Below, piece after piece: positions 1-9,613 of a stretch of 64,000 nucleotides of DNA. Source of the stretch: Halarcobacter sp. (GTDB taxonomy: Bacteria; Campylobacterota; Campylobacteria; Campylobacterales; Arcobacteraceae); contig JAQYVX010000001.1 of the NCBI GenBank assembly GCA_030145305.1, positions 1 to 64,000 on the forward strand, read 5' to 3'. The notes beneath the pieces are model-generated. The model did not search any database and was not told the origin of the DNA. It saw nothing but the letters and a program-made list of their open reading frames with translations. Numbering within the stretch: the stretch's first letter is position 1; each line of letters begins with the position of its first letter. The position numbers and the translations under genes were made by a program.

Positions 1-50
1 TGGGCGCATTGGGCTACATAATTCTCTGTAAGCTTTAATCTTTTTGCCAA
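1..50 (-). CDS. Partial CDS at left edge, product unknown
   Basis: A minus-strand reading frame opens with a TTG at 50 and runs off the left edge (MAKRLKLTENYVAQCA...). An AAGG motif sits about 7 bases before the TTG, which is the main reason for believing the start. Only 16 residues are visible, so no family can be named. It would be transcribed away from the AT-rich gap that separates it from ovoA. Confidence 0.35.
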   Translation of the reverse strand, partial: MAKRLKLTENYVAQCA

Positions 51-170
51 AATATACCTTTTAAATCATTTAAAATAAATAATGATATTATATATTTATA
101 ACTTAATTGTTTATAAAGCCTATTAATTATTCACTCTATTTTCTGAAATTTTCTAAAAAAAATCTATATA

Positions 171-2282
171 TTAGGTCTTTTTCTTCCAAATACTCATTTG
201 TGAAATTGTATATTGATGCTTCCTTTTTGTCTCTTTAATTACAAAAGGTACATCTAAAGTATCAACTAATTCAAAATCTCCTTTTTCTTCTAAGTTAAAT
301 TTTAAAGTATCCAATGTTTTAACTTCTTTATTATCTTCTATATATCCACCAAGCCAATTTGACTTTGGAGTATAATCTTCAAGCCAAGTATAGGGACTTA
401 GTAATACTAATAAACCGCCATTATTTATTCTATTTGGTATATCATCTAAGAATTTTTGAGGGTAATATAATCTATCAATTAAATTTGAACAAAAAATCAA
501 ATCATAAGCTGTGTATATATCTTTTAGATTACAAGCATCACCTTGCATAAATGTTACTTTTTCTTTCACTTCATCTAATGCAAAATCTTTTAATGAAATA
601 GTTTTTTCATCATACAAATCACCTTCAGTTGCTACTTTATAAGTTAAGTTTTCATATTTTTTTAATTTTATTCCTACATTAATAAAATTAGTTGAAAAAT
701 CAATTCCTAATACCTCATCAAAAATTGTAGCTAACTCATATGAACTTCTCCCTACTGAACAGCCTAAGTCCATTGCTTTTTTTGTATTAATATCTTTCAA
801 ATATGGTCTTAAAACATCAACTGAAGTTTTGGGAAAGTTTTTGACACAAAAAAACTCTTCTCCATAATGAAATTCGCAATATTGTGAGATTTGTTCATCT
901 GTTTCATATACATTGTCATTTAGCTTTGTTCTGTATTCATTATTTGAAGATACATATCTAAAACCTGCATGTTGGAAAAAATGTTTTCTAAAGGCATATC
1001 TAGCACTTCTTAAAGTTTCATTTCCAAGTGAAATAAAAGAACCACCTTTCATAAGTAGATGTCTATCATCAAAAGTGGGTGTTGTAAAGTCATCATAAGA
1101 AGGATGAGTTTCAAAGCCATCAAAAGGATATATTGGGGTTAAACTCCATTGCCAAACATTTCCTATTACATCATAAAACTCTTTGCCATCTACTTTAAAA
1201 ACATACTTATCCACAGGTGTTTGATTAAAATACTTTAAACCTATATTTGCTTCACACTCTTGTGCTTTTACATAATCATTTAATCTATAAAATTCATCTT
1301 CACTAGGAAGTCTTACTTCATATCCTAGTTGTTCTGATTTATATTTACAAAAGGCTTCAGCTTCATAAACATTTATATCAACAGGATAATTAAGTGGAAG
1401 AGGAACAATCCTATTAATCTCTCTTAAATAATAAGTATCTTCTTCTTTAGTCCAAAACCTTGGCATTTTAGCTTGTGCAAAATCTAGCCATTTAATCCCC
1501 TCTTTTGAAAAATAATGGAGTTTTGAATAAGCACCATCTTTTACAAATTCTAAGAATTCGCCATTTGATACTAAATATTTACTTGCTTTAAAATCTTTAA
1601 TTATTGCCTTATGAAAAGAGAACTCATTATCCCAGCCATAAAAGACTGGATTTTTTCTACTCTTTTCAAGTAAAACCTCAGCACCTTTAACTTCTACTAG
1701 TTCATTTAAAGGATAAGTTTGTTTAGCTTCATTGTTATAAGTAAATAGTTCATTACTTGATAAGTGCTCTATTCCAAACTCTCTTAATAATACAGAAGAA
1801 GTTTCTATATGAATAATCTCATGCTCTATTCCCATAAGAATAATCCACATAGGCGATTCCCAATTAATTGGTATACTAAACTCTAAAGTATCTATTATAT
1901 GTAATACTAGTTTCTTAACCTCATCTCTATATGCTTTTGTTTGTTCATATGTAGGCCAAGTATAATTCTCATCATTTAAATCATCCCAAGACATTTCATC
2001 AACACCAATGGCAAAGATAGCTTCATAAGTCTTATTTACTCTTTGCTGGGTAATATTTGCAACAACTAATTTATTCATAAAAAATGTCGCAGTGTGTCCA
2101 TAATAAAATAATAAAGGATGTCTTAGGGTATTTGCTTGTTCATATAATGATTTTTTATCTTTTAGTAAATCAAATAGCCTTTCATCTAACTCATATATTT
2201 CTAAGAAATAGTCCCTAATTTCTTTACGTTTTTCTTCTATTGTTCCTGTTGTTAAATTTATAGTATCTTTCCTAAGATTCAT
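171..2282 (-). CDS. ovoA: Ovothiol biosynthesis enzyme OvoA (5-histidylcysteine sulfoxide synthase / methyltransferase)
   Basis: This 703-residue protein has the bifunctional OvoA layout. An N-terminal DinB-like domain carries H63 in YYGH and the HEIIHIE motif at 154-160, which would supply the three-histidine iron site. A formylglycine-generating-enzyme-like domain follows in the middle (IGNVWQWS and MKGGSF are visible). A C-terminal class I SAM methyltransferase begins near residue 505 with the glycine-rich motif AMDLGCSVGR. The family joins cysteine to histidine C5 oxidatively, and the methyltransferase half N-methylates the 5-thiohistidine to ovothiol A, a thiol antioxidant. The gene looks monocistronic: the neighbouring TPR gene ends 38 bases upstream and is unrelated. 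EgtB lacks this methyltransferase arrangement, so OvoA is preferred. Confidence 0.88.
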   Translation of the reverse strand: MNLRKDTINLTTGTIEEKRKEIRDYFLEIYELDERLFDLLKDKKSLYEQANTLRHPLLFYYGHTATFFMNKLVVANITQQRVNKTYEAIFAIGVDEMSWDDLNDENYTWPTYEQTKAYRDEVKKLVLHIIDTLEFSIPINWESPMWIILMGIEHEIIHIETSSVLLREFGIEHLSSNELFTYNNEAKQTYPLNELVEVKGAEVLLEKSRKNPVFYGWDNEFSFHKAIIKDFKASKYLVSNGEFLEFVKDGAYSKLHYFSKEGIKWLDFAQAKMPRFWTKEEDTYYLREINRIVPLPLNYPVDINVYEAEAFCKYKSEQLGYEVRLPSEDEFYRLNDYVKAQECEANIGLKYFNQTPVDKYVFKVDGKEFYDVIGNVWQWSLTPIYPFDGFETHPSYDDFTTPTFDDRHLLMKGGSFISLGNETLRSARYAFRKHFFQHAGFRYVSSNNEYRTKLNDNVYETDEQISQYCEFHYGEEFFCVKNFPKTSVDVLRPYLKDINTKKAMDLGCSVGRSSYELATIFDEVLGIDFSTNFINVGIKLKKYENLTYKVATEGDLYDEKTISLKDFALDEVKEKVTFMQGDACNLKDIYTAYDLIFCSNLIDRLYYPQKFLDDIPNRINNGGLLVLLSPYTWLEDYTPKSNWLGGYIEDNKEVKTLDTLKFNLEEKGDFELVDTLDVPFVIKETKRKHQYTISQMSIWKKKT

Positions 2283-2319
2283 GTTTTATTACCTTTTGTA
2301 TTAGTCTTTAATTCATAAA

Positions 2320-4527
2320 TTAAATTAATGGCTTACAAATACCCTTTTGCACAAATTTCTCAAATACCAAAGAAATTTGTTCTTTCTCATAAGTATCCAT
2401 TAACTTCCAGTGCTCTTCTAGTCTTTTTCTTAAGCTGTCAACATTTAATCCTAATAAGGATTTTGCAATAATATTTTCACAAAGAATAATTCCTAAACGC
2501 TTAATTGAGTTTGTAGAATCTAATATTTCTATACCTGTATTTGTTAAATTTATTGCTTTTTGTATAAGCTCTTTATCTTCAAAATCAACTACCTTATATA
2601 AAATATTCAAGGCTTGATTATGAAGTACAACTGGTATTTCATCCCTATCGCCAACTGAATTTTTTAATGATACAGCAATATCTCCTAATAAAATTGATTG
2701 ATTTATACTATATGTATTTTCTAAACTATTTTTTAAGTATTTAAATCTATAAGCTATAGACATATTTATAAAAGTACCGCCATATTCAAAAGCACCAAGA
2801 GTAGGAATAAGTAAACATTTTTTATAGTTTGTTATTGCTTTATCATAATCTTTATTCCATTCATAGTAGTTTGCTTTTATATTGTAATAATGCCAAAGCC
2901 ATAAAGGTTCATTATCTTTTATATGCGAGAATAATATCTCTCTTAATTTTGCTAAAGAATCCAAACCTTCTTTTTTCTTCTCTTCTTTTCTTTGACTAAC
3001 TATAATCCAAGACTTTCTTTGAAGATACTTTACTTCAATATCATTAGGCTTTAAAGAACTCTTAGCTAAAAAATCTTTAGGCAAAGAATCATAAGCTTTA
3101 TCAAAATTTCCCATTCTCTCATAAAGTGAGCATTTATCAATTGCATATTTACTTGGGTTTATTTCATATAAATATTCACATAAAAATAAAGCTTGATCAA
3201 AATGCCCATTTCTTTCAAATAAAAATTTTAAATCATTTAAACTACTAATTGATAATTTTCTATATATAGACTTATTTGTAAGAGTAAAATTCTCTATCTC
3301 TTTAGAATCAAACATTTTCCCAGCAATATCAAACCAATATATATCTATTAAAGCATATTGTTGTTTTTTCTTAATACTAAAAATTAGTCTTTCTAAAATT
3401 GCTATTGTTCTTTTCTCATCTAAAATTATATCTTTTACATAATAATATAAAATAAGTAAGGAAATTGGATTATCAAAATATTCTAAACACTGTTCAATAT
3501 GATTTCTTAAAAAATATGACAGTCTTCTTTTTTCATCATCTAAAACTTTTTGTTTTACTATATTTGTAAAATACATTTGTGCCGATTTTTCTTGAGCTAA
3601 AAGAAAAAAATCATCAGAGCATCTATTTATAAAATTTTGAAAACCAGATATTAAGCTATCAGCTTCTTTTTCATTACTTTTATCTAAAAAGAAACTTCTT
3701 CCACAATATTCAAATAACTCTAAAGAAACAAATTTTTTAGATACATTGTTATTTGAATTAATAACAGTAGTTGAACTTAAATGTAATAAAGAGAATAAAG
3801 CTTTCTCTTTTGTTGACAAAAGGAGTTCAACATTTGAGTTATTTTTTAAATATCGTTTATTCTCGATTTTTATATTCAATACCTCTAAACTCTTTAATCT
3901 TTTTTCAATAACTCTTTTTTGGTCATTTCTAATATAAAAATCAATTGATACAAAATGTTTAATTAAAGAAGGAACAACTAGCTTCCACATCCAATGGTTT
4001 TGTTTTAAAAAATCAATATTATAAATTTTTATTTCATACTTTTTATCTAATTCTTTTAAAGCTAGGCTAATTCTTTTTACTCTTCTTGCATCTTTATTAA
4101 ACCAAGTTTGAAGAATGTCTTTTAATTGTGAACTTTCTCCTGCTAAAATTGAAGGCATCATAAGAAGCCCAAAAAATAAAACAAGTACAAAAATTATAGA
4201 TATAGAATCCCCAACGTTCCATTGTAAAGGAGTTTGAAAAAGAAGCTTCTTAAAAACATCTTCATATAAAGAAGAAGAAAGTAAAGCAAACATGATAATA
4301 AGTACAGAAATAAAACTTAAAATTGAAGCTGCAATTTGCTTTCTTAATCCAAAGAAAAAAGAAGAGTTTCCACAAACTTTATTTAAACTTACCTCAAAAT
4401 CATCTAAGGTATCTTCTTCAAAAAAGACAATCTCTATTTCATTATCTCTTTTTACTATTATTTCATCATTTGATTCTCTTTTATTAGATAACAACTTCCC
4501 TGTAAAAAGAGTACAGTTACTACTCAT
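2320..4527 (-). CDS. Large membrane-anchored TPR-like protein, function unknown
   Basis: The protein has 735 residues. A short cytoplasmic-looking N-terminus is followed by two strong hydrophobic segments at about residues 65-85 and 105-127, then a long soluble region. From about residue 450 there are helical-pair patterns typical of tetratricopeptide repeats, for example FDQALFLCEYLYEINPSKYA and YDKAITNYKKCLL. I recognise no catalytic motif. The gene overlaps the end of the gamma-glutamylcyclotransferase-like gene by 8 bases, and that gene overlaps rraA, so the three are probably co-transcribed. A scaffold or sensor role is possible, but nothing in the sequence names a partner. Confidence 0.75.
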   Translation of the reverse strand: MSSNCTLFTGKLLSNKRESNDEIIVKRDNEIEIVFFEEDTLDDFEVSLNKVCGNSSFFFGLRKQIAASILSFISVLIIMFALLSSSLYEDVFKKLLFQTPLQWNVGDSISIIFVLVLFFGLLMMPSILAGESSQLKDILQTWFNKDARRVKRISLALKELDKKYEIKIYNIDFLKQNHWMWKLVVPSLIKHFVSIDFYIRNDQKRVIEKRLKSLEVLNIKIENKRYLKNNSNVELLLSTKEKALFSLLHLSSTTVINSNNNVSKKFVSLELFEYCGRSFFLDKSNEKEADSLISGFQNFINRCSDDFFLLAQEKSAQMYFTNIVKQKVLDDEKRRLSYFLRNHIEQCLEYFDNPISLLILYYYVKDIILDEKRTIAILERLIFSIKKKQQYALIDIYWFDIAGKMFDSKEIENFTLTNKSIYRKLSISSLNDLKFLFERNGHFDQALFLCEYLYEINPSKYAIDKCSLYERMGNFDKAYDSLPKDFLAKSSLKPNDIEVKYLQRKSWIIVSQRKEEKKKEGLDSLAKLREILFSHIKDNEPLWLWHYYNIKANYYEWNKDYDKAITNYKKCLLIPTLGAFEYGGTFINMSIAYRFKYLKNSLENTYSINQSILLGDIAVSLKNSVGDRDEIPVVLHNQALNILYKVVDFEDKELIQKAINLTNTGIEILDSTNSIKRLGIILCENIIAKSLLGLNVDSLRKRLEEHWKLMDTYEKEQISLVFEKFVQKGICKPLI

Positions 4528-5095
4528 CTTTTATACCATCTTTTGCAAATTTATTTTGTATAGGATCACTAAAAATATAGGTACCTTCTTTTGTGGGAAA
4601 AGGGAAAGAAGAATATGATTTAATAAACTCTTCTTTAAACTCATTAGAATAAGGCTTTAATCCGTCTTCTAAAAGTTTGATATAGTTTTTAGGAATAAAA
4701 CAATTTTCACTGTGTTTATTGGCTAATTTTTCTTTATTTGTAGTCATAAAAGTATATATTTTTTCATTTGTTTCAAAGCCACTAATTGACTCTATTTCTA
4801 TACAAGAATAATTTTTTTCACGAAGTTTTAAAAAGTTGAATTCTTCTTGCGTAATTTTTAATAAAGTACCACAAGTTGAACAAGTAGATAAAGTTGAACC
4901 TTTTTCAAGATTTAAAAAAATCCCATTTGTAATTTTTTCTTCTTTTTCAAAAATTATATACTCAATAGCATTCCAAACTTTTTTATAACCATTTACAAGA
5001 ACAGGAATAAAATCTTCCTGCTGTAACTCTCTTTTAAAAGATTTTTGTGCACTCTTTATATTTACTAAAGAGCCATATCCAAAAATATACATCAA
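4520..5095 (-). CDS. Gamma-glutamylcyclotransferase-like (AIG2/ChaC-type fold) protein
   Basis: The N-terminus MMYIFGYGSLVN carries the YGSL substrate-loop signature of the gamma-glutamylcyclotransferase fold. The family cleaves gamma-glutamyl amino acids or glutathione to 5-oxoproline. At 191 residues it is in the ChaC size range. An unusual CSTCGTLL stretch near residue 75 places a CxxC where relatives have the GxL segment, and the helix normally holding the catalytic glutamate reads LREKNY. The exact substrate is therefore uncertain. It overlaps rraA by 4 bases (ATGA) and the following TPR gene by 8 bases. Confidence 0.7.
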   Translation of the reverse strand: MMYIFGYGSLVNIKSAQKSFKRELQQEDFIPVLVNGYKKVWNAIEYIIFEKEEKITNGIFLNLEKGSTLSTCSTCGTLLKITQEEFNFLKLREKNYSCIEIESISGFETNEKIYTFMTTNKEKLANKHSENCFIPKNYIKLLEDGLKPYSNEFKEEFIKSYSSFPFPTKEGTYIFSDPIQNKFAKDGIKDE

Positions 5096-5571
5096 ACAAT
5101 CTTTTCTTTTGTCAAAATAATTCCATCTGAATCGGCATATACATAATCCCCTTCATTAAAAGAAACTCCGCCAAAAGATAATTCAATTCCTCTTTTTGCA
5201 TCTGTTATGGGAATATATTTTCTAGGGCAAGTTCCTTTTGCAAATAAAGCAACAGGAATATCTTTTATTTGAAGAGTATCTCTTACAAAACCATTTACAA
5301 TAATTGCTTCATAGTTGTTGTTATTTGCAAATTTCATAAGATTTTCACCTACAACTGCAAAATATTCACTTTCTACATCAACAACAACTATCTTACCACT
5401 TCCATTTTCATCTCTTAATATCTTAATAAGTTCATTATTATTTCTATCTAGTTTAACTGTAATTACTCTACCCCAAACCTTTTGTTTAGCTCCATAATTT
5501 TTAAACTCATTATCTAAAACATAAACCTTATCTGGGTGTTCATCACAAATATCTGCTGTAAAAAAATCCAT
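5092..5571 (-). CDS. rraA: RraA-family protein (ribonuclease activity regulator-like)
   Basis: This 159-residue protein matches the RraA fold over its whole length. It opens with TADICDEHPDKVYVLD, has the central GSGKIVVVDVE and VNGFVRDT segments, and the late FAKGTCPRKY block. In gammaproteobacteria RraA binds RNase E; related proteins are class II aldolases or demethylmenaquinone-methyltransferase-like paralogues. Campylobacterota generally use RNase J/Y rather than RNase E, so the regulator label is by family only and an aldolase activity is possible. It is first in a three-gene operon with 4-base and 8-base overlaps. Confidence 0.8.
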   Translation of the reverse strand: MDFFTADICDEHPDKVYVLDNEFKNYGAKQKVWGRVITVKLDRNNNELIKILRDENGSGKIVVVDVESEYFAVVGENLMKFANNNNYEAIIVNGFVRDTLQIKDIPVALFAKGTCPRKYIPITDAKRGIELSFGGVSFNEGDYVYADSDGIILTKEKIV

Positions 5572-5702
5572 ATTAATCCTTTTTTATATTATATTAACTT
5601 TAATCTATAATATTATCTCAAAATATCATTAATATAGTCTTATCTATCACTTTTATTATACAAATATTGTGTAAAATAGTTTTAATTAAAGAAAGGCCAA
5701 TA

Positions 5703-6728
5703 ATGAACAAGCTAGATTACTTTTTTAAAACTTTATTTTTAGTCTTAATTACTCTTTTTATTTCTGCTTGTGGCTCTAAACAATTAACTGTAAAATCACT
5801 TTCTCCTTCACTTATGCATCAAGAAAAAATATCTACTATTATTTTAGAGGATTTTACAAATGATAATATAAACCAAGCAAATCATTTAGAAGAAAAACTA
5901 GTAAATACACAAGTTGAAAATAAACATCTTTTTAAACTTCAAAACTCATATGAAAATATTGATGCAATAATTACAGGAGAAGTATTAGATTCTTCCCTTT
6001 ATTTTGATTTATACCACAACTATGAAAGAGATTATTCTAGATGCTATAGATATGAATATGTAAATAACAAAAGAACAAGTATATGTATAGAATATGCAGA
6101 AAGAAGAATTCCATGCGAGAGAAGAGAATATCGCGTAAAAACTAAAATACAAGTTTTAAATAATTATGAAGAAATCATATTCTCAAAAATATATTTAAAG
6201 TTAAAAAGAACTAATGAATGTTATGAAAATAGATATTTTTATAACTCTTCTTTTTATAGACATTTTAATGTAGATAGACAAGAGGAACATTATAATCAAG
6301 AACTAGCAAAAAGTATTGCAGATGATTTTATAAATGACATTGCTCCACATTATATTTATCAAAAAGTGACTATTATTGAAGAACTTACAAATAATATTTA
6401 CACTCAAGAAATAAAAGAAGAGTTTAAAAGTATAGTAGAACTACTTTACAATAAAAATATTGATATTTCAAATACAAAATTACATAATCTTAATATAAAA
6501 TTGCAAAGAGAAAGTTACGAAGTTTTATATAATCTTGCACTTTCATATGAAGCAAAAAATCAACTAAAAAAAGCAAAAGATTTATATGAAGAATCAAAAT
6601 ATGTTTTTGATAATTTTTCTATTTCTGATTCTGATAATATCGAACATCTAAAACTAATTAATACAGCGATAAATAGAATGCAACTTCACTTAGAGAATAA
6701 AATAAAAGCTAAATCTCAATTGTCATAA
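5703..6728 (+). CDS. Outer-membrane-type lipoprotein with a C-terminal TPR-like helix region
   Basis: The ATG at 5703 is preferred over an earlier in-frame start at 5667 because GAAAGG precedes it and because the protein then begins with a lipoprotein signal: a hydrophobic stretch ending in the lipobox ISAC. The mature protein is rich in Tyr, Arg and Cys around residues 105-170 and carries a TPR-like pair near residue 285-310 (EVLYNLALSYEAKNQLKKA). This resembles a family of Campylobacterota lipoproteins with a beta-rich N-terminal domain, but I cannot assign a function. Upstream is the divergent rraA operon. Confidence 0.7.
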   Translation: MNKLDYFFKTLFLVLITLFISACGSKQLTVKSLSPSLMHQEKISTIILEDFTNDNINQANHLEEKLVNTQVENKHLFKLQNSYENIDAIITGEVLDSSLYFDLYHNYERDYSRCYRYEYVNNKRTSICIEYAERRIPCERREYRVKTKIQVLNNYEEIIFSKIYLKLKRTNECYENRYFYNSSFYRHFNVDRQEEHYNQELAKSIADDFINDIAPHYIYQKVTIIEELTNNIYTQEIKEEFKSIVELLYNKNIDISNTKLHNLNIKLQRESYEVLYNLALSYEAKNQLKKAKDLYEESKYVFDNFSISDSDNIEHLKLINTAINRMQLHLENKIKAKSQLS

Positions 6729-6764
6729 TTTAAATAGAACAAATGGCTTTTTAAAGATTCTTTG

Positions 6765-7664
6765 TTAAAGTTTTTTACGATTATTTATGCTTATTTGTAA
6801 AATTGCAGTTGAGGCCATAGTCATTAAAATAAAACCTAAAACTTCTAAAGAGATTTTAGTTCCATCAATAAAATAAACAAAAATTGCTACAACTGCGGGA
6901 TTTAAATAAATATAAGACATCACACTCTTTGGACCTAAAGCAATTGTTCCTTTTTGATATAAATACAAGGTAACAAGGGTTGTCATAACAATTAAATAAG
7001 CCATGTAAAAGCCTAATTCTACATCTAATAATTGCCAATTTAAAGGTTCTTGCATTATTATTAAAATCAAAAACATCCAAATTGCCCCTCCTATTAAAGT
7101 ACAAAAAACTAATACTACAGGAGTGTCATTTTTATATAAAAGTTTCATAGAAATAGAATATCCAGCCATTAAGAAAATTGAAAATAAATAAACTAAATCT
7201 CCATGATTTAATTTAAAAGATAAAAAAAGTTCTAAATTGGCATTAAAAATTACTCCACAAGTTCCTATTATTCCTATTAAATAAACAATCCATTGAGTAA
7301 GAGTAATCTTATCTTTAAATATAAAAATACACAATATTCCAGTAACTAGTGGAACTAAAGTATAAAGGGTACCTGTATTTAAAGCTGTTGTCTCTTCTAA
7401 AGATACAAACATAAGTACAAAATAAGCTGCATAGAAAAAACTAATTATCATAGCTCTTGGCATGGTTGAAAGAATTTTACTTCTATATCTTCTTCTAAAT
7501 AAAATAAAAGGAGCTAAAAGTAAAAATGCAGCTAAAAAACGTAATAAAATCAATGAAAATGGATTTATTACACCTGCTAGTTTTTCAGTTGCAAGAAATG
7601 AACCTGCAACTAATATAGTTGCTAATAAAATATATAAATGTGCTCTTATTTCTACTTTATTCAA
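6765..7664 (-). CDS. DMT-superfamily transporter (EamA family, ten-helix)
   Basis: The protein has 299 residues and about ten hydrophobic helices in two similar halves, the normal EamA architecture. It starts MNKVEIRAHLYILLATILVAG and contains the typical LRFLAAFLLLAPF and ALNTGTLYTLVPLVTGIL segments. Members export amino acids, metabolites or drugs across the inner membrane; the substrate cannot be read from sequence. It is convergent with the lipoprotein gene and divergent from the glutamate mutase operon, with 171 bases between the starts. Confidence 0.85.
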   Translation of the reverse strand: MNKVEIRAHLYILLATILVAGSFLATEKLAGVINPFSLILLRFLAAFLLLAPFILFRRRYRSKILSTMPRAMIISFFYAAYFVLMFVSLEETTALNTGTLYTLVPLVTGILCIFIFKDKITLTQWIVYLIGIIGTCGVIFNANLELFLSFKLNHGDLVYLFSIFLMAGYSISMKLLYKNDTPVVLVFCTLIGGAIWMFLILIIMQEPLNWQLLDVELGFYMAYLIVMTTLVTLYLYQKGTIALGPKSVMSYIYLNPAVVAIFVYFIDGTKISLEVLGFILMTMASTAILQISINNRKKL

Positions 7665-7835
7665 AAAAATCCTTAATCAATATTCTAATCTTGAATAGTA
7701 GTATAAAAAAGTATATTTTAAGATGAAATAAATATCTAAATTTGAAAAACCCTCTTTTTACCCACCTAATAATTTTATAACAATAGTTTAGATAGACTAT
7801 TTGCCTTAATAAAACATTAAATAATAGGTAATTAT

Positions 7836-8249
7836 ATGAAAGTAGTAACAGGAGTGGTAGGGAACGACATTCACGTTGTAGCAAACAGACTTATTGACTT
7901 ATCCTTACAAGCGAGAGGATTTGAAGTATTTAACTTAGGAGTTAATACTTACCTTGAAGAATTCATTGATGCAGTTATAGAAACAAATGCAGACATCTTA
8001 TTAATCTCTTCTTTAAATGGAGAAGCTGAAGGTTGGTGTAGAGAAGTAAAGATTCTAAAAAGTAAATATGGAAATCTATTAGATGAGGTAGTATTTATGA
8101 TTGGTGGAAACTTAGTAGTTGGAACTGGTAGTGCAGATGATATTGTTCCCCGATTTAAAAACTATGGTTTTGATTTGGTATTTCATCAAGTAGATTTAAA
8201 TACAGGTCTTGATGCCCTTGAAGAGTTTATGAAAGAGAGAAATGCTTAA
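7836..8249 (+). CDS. glmS: Glutamate mutase sigma subunit (methylaspartate mutase S component), B12-binding
   Basis: This 137-residue protein is a stand-alone adenosylcobalamin-binding domain. The axial histidine lies in D11-I-H13, and the SSL and GG elements appear as SSLNGEAEG and IGGNLVVG. With the epsilon subunit it interconverts L-glutamate and (2S,3S)-3-methylaspartate. The usual final Gly of DxHxxG is Ala here (DIHVVA). The start ATG follows an AGG ribosome site. The stop overlaps the ATG of the next gene (TTAATGAG), so the subunits are translationally coupled. The symbol glmS is used in the glutamate-mutase sense, not for glucosamine synthase; mutS is also used. Confidence 0.9.
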   Translation: MKVVTGVVGNDIHVVANRLIDLSLQARGFEVFNLGVNTYLEEFIDAVIETNADILLISSLNGEAEGWCREVKILKSKYGNLLDEVVFMIGGNLVVGTGSADDIVPRFKNYGFDLVFHQVDLNTGLDALEEFMKERNA

Positions 8250-9613
8250 TGAGTTTATTACAAGAAGAACGAAATATTATATTAAATAATGAATATGTTG
8301 ATAACTTTGATTTTGCAGAAGTTGAAGAATTTGTTAAAAATGCTTCAAAAAATTTATTTATCTCTCATAATTTCAAAACAAAAAAGAAAATGCTAGTTCA
8401 ACCACGAGGTGGATTCCCAACATATAATAAAATGTTTGCTTTATATGAATTTTTTGACAAAGCGGGAGTTGATGTTTTACCTTGTACTATTGATTCAAAT
8501 ACAAGATTAAACGATTATGCCACTGCTCAAAAAATGCTTAGACTTTCAGAAGAAAATGAAGTTGATATGTTAAATGGCTTTCCTTTAATTAACCATGGAT
8601 ATAGAACAGCTAGAAAAATGATGACACATTTTGATAAACCTATTTCCCTTAGACATGGAACTCCTGATGCTAGACTTTTAATAGAAACAGCAATTGCCTC
8701 TGGAATCTTTGAAATTGAAGGTGGACCAATTACATATTTACTTCCATATTCAAAAAACTTTCCTTTAGATAAAGCTTTTTTATATTGGAAATATGTTGAA
8801 AGAGTTTGTGCAAATTATTCAAAACTAAATGAACCAATTAACAGAGAATCTTTTGGGCCCTTAACAGCTACTTTAGTTCCTCCATGTATTACTATTGTGA
8901 TTCAACTTCTTGAAATGTTACTTTCACTTGAAGAAGGTGTAAAATCATTCTCAGTTTCATTTTCACAAACAGGTTCTATGAACCAAGATATTGTAATGGG
9001 TGCTGTTATTAGAAAACTTGCAAAATATTATTCACATGAAATTGGTGTAGATGATGCAGATATTCATTTGGTTTATCATCAATGGATGGGAGCATTCCCA
9101 ATGGATCCAAATTTCGCTTCTCAGTTAATTAATATGAGTACGGTTATTGCTTCTATGGTTGGAGCTGATAAAATTATTACAAAAACAAATCAAGAAGCAG
9201 CAGGAATTCCAACTAAAGAAGCCAATGCTGAAACAGTTGCAAATACCCAATATACTTTAAGAATACTAAACGGTCTTCCAAGTGTTGTAGATAAAGAGGA
9301 AGAAGAGAATTTAACACTTGAAGTAAAAGCAATTATGGAAGCTGTATTTAATGATAGCGCAGATACTTTATGGAGAAAAGTTTTTAATAGTATAAAAAAT
9401 GGCACAATCGATGTACCTTTTTCTCCACATATTATAAACAACAATGAAATGATTACAATAAGAGATGCTAAGAAAAATATTAGAATCATAAAAAGAGGAA
9501 AAGTTCCAATTCCAGATCGTTGTTTTGAATACGAAAAACGTCAATGTGATTTAACAAAAGATACAACATCAATTGTAAATGATATTATTCATGATATAGG
9601 AATTATGCAATGA
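8249..9613 (+). CDS. glmE: Glutamate mutase epsilon subunit (methylaspartate mutase E component)
   Basis: The 454-residue protein matches the TIM-barrel catalytic subunit of glutamate mutase. Visible family segments include VQPRGGFPTYNKM, DSNTRLNDYATAQ, LNGFPLINHGY, SLRHGTPDARLL and the FSVSFSQTGSMNQD block. Radical rearrangement of glutamate takes place at the interface of this barrel and the B12 subunit. It overlaps both neighbours by a few bases (start at 8249, stop inside the ATGA that begins the reactivase gene). Length is close to the usual 480 residues, and I see no truncation. Confidence 0.93.
   Translation: MSLLQEERNIILNNEYVDNFDFAEVEEFVKNASKNLFISHNFKTKKKMLVQPRGGFPTYNKMFALYEFFDKAGVDVLPCTIDSNTRLNDYATAQKMLRLSEENEVDMLNGFPLINHGYRTARKMMTHFDKPISLRHGTPDARLLIETAIASGIFEIEGGPITYLLPYSKNFPLDKAFLYWKYVERVCANYSKLNEPINRESFGPLTATLVPPCITIVIQLLEMLLSLEEGVKSFSVSFSQTGSMNQDIVMGAVIRKLAKYYSHEIGVDDADIHLVYHQWMGAFPMDPNFASQLINMSTVIASMVGADKIITKTNQEAAGIPTKEANAETVANTQYTLRILNGLPSVVDKEEEENLTLEVKAIMEAVFNDSADTLWRKVFNSIKNGTIDVPFSPHIINNNEMITIRDAKKNIRIIKRGKVPIPDRCFEYEKRQCDLTKDTTSIVNDIIHDIGIMQ

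Noticed and set aside
4292-4618. 108-codon plus-strand frame
   Set aside because: It is antisense to the overlapping ends of the TPR and GGCT-like genes; its Ser/Lys-rich content reflects the other strand.
7665-7835. Possible cobalamin riboswitch before the glutamate mutase operon
   Set aside because: The leader is short and AT-rich and shows no B12-box-like conserved core, so no riboswitch is claimed.
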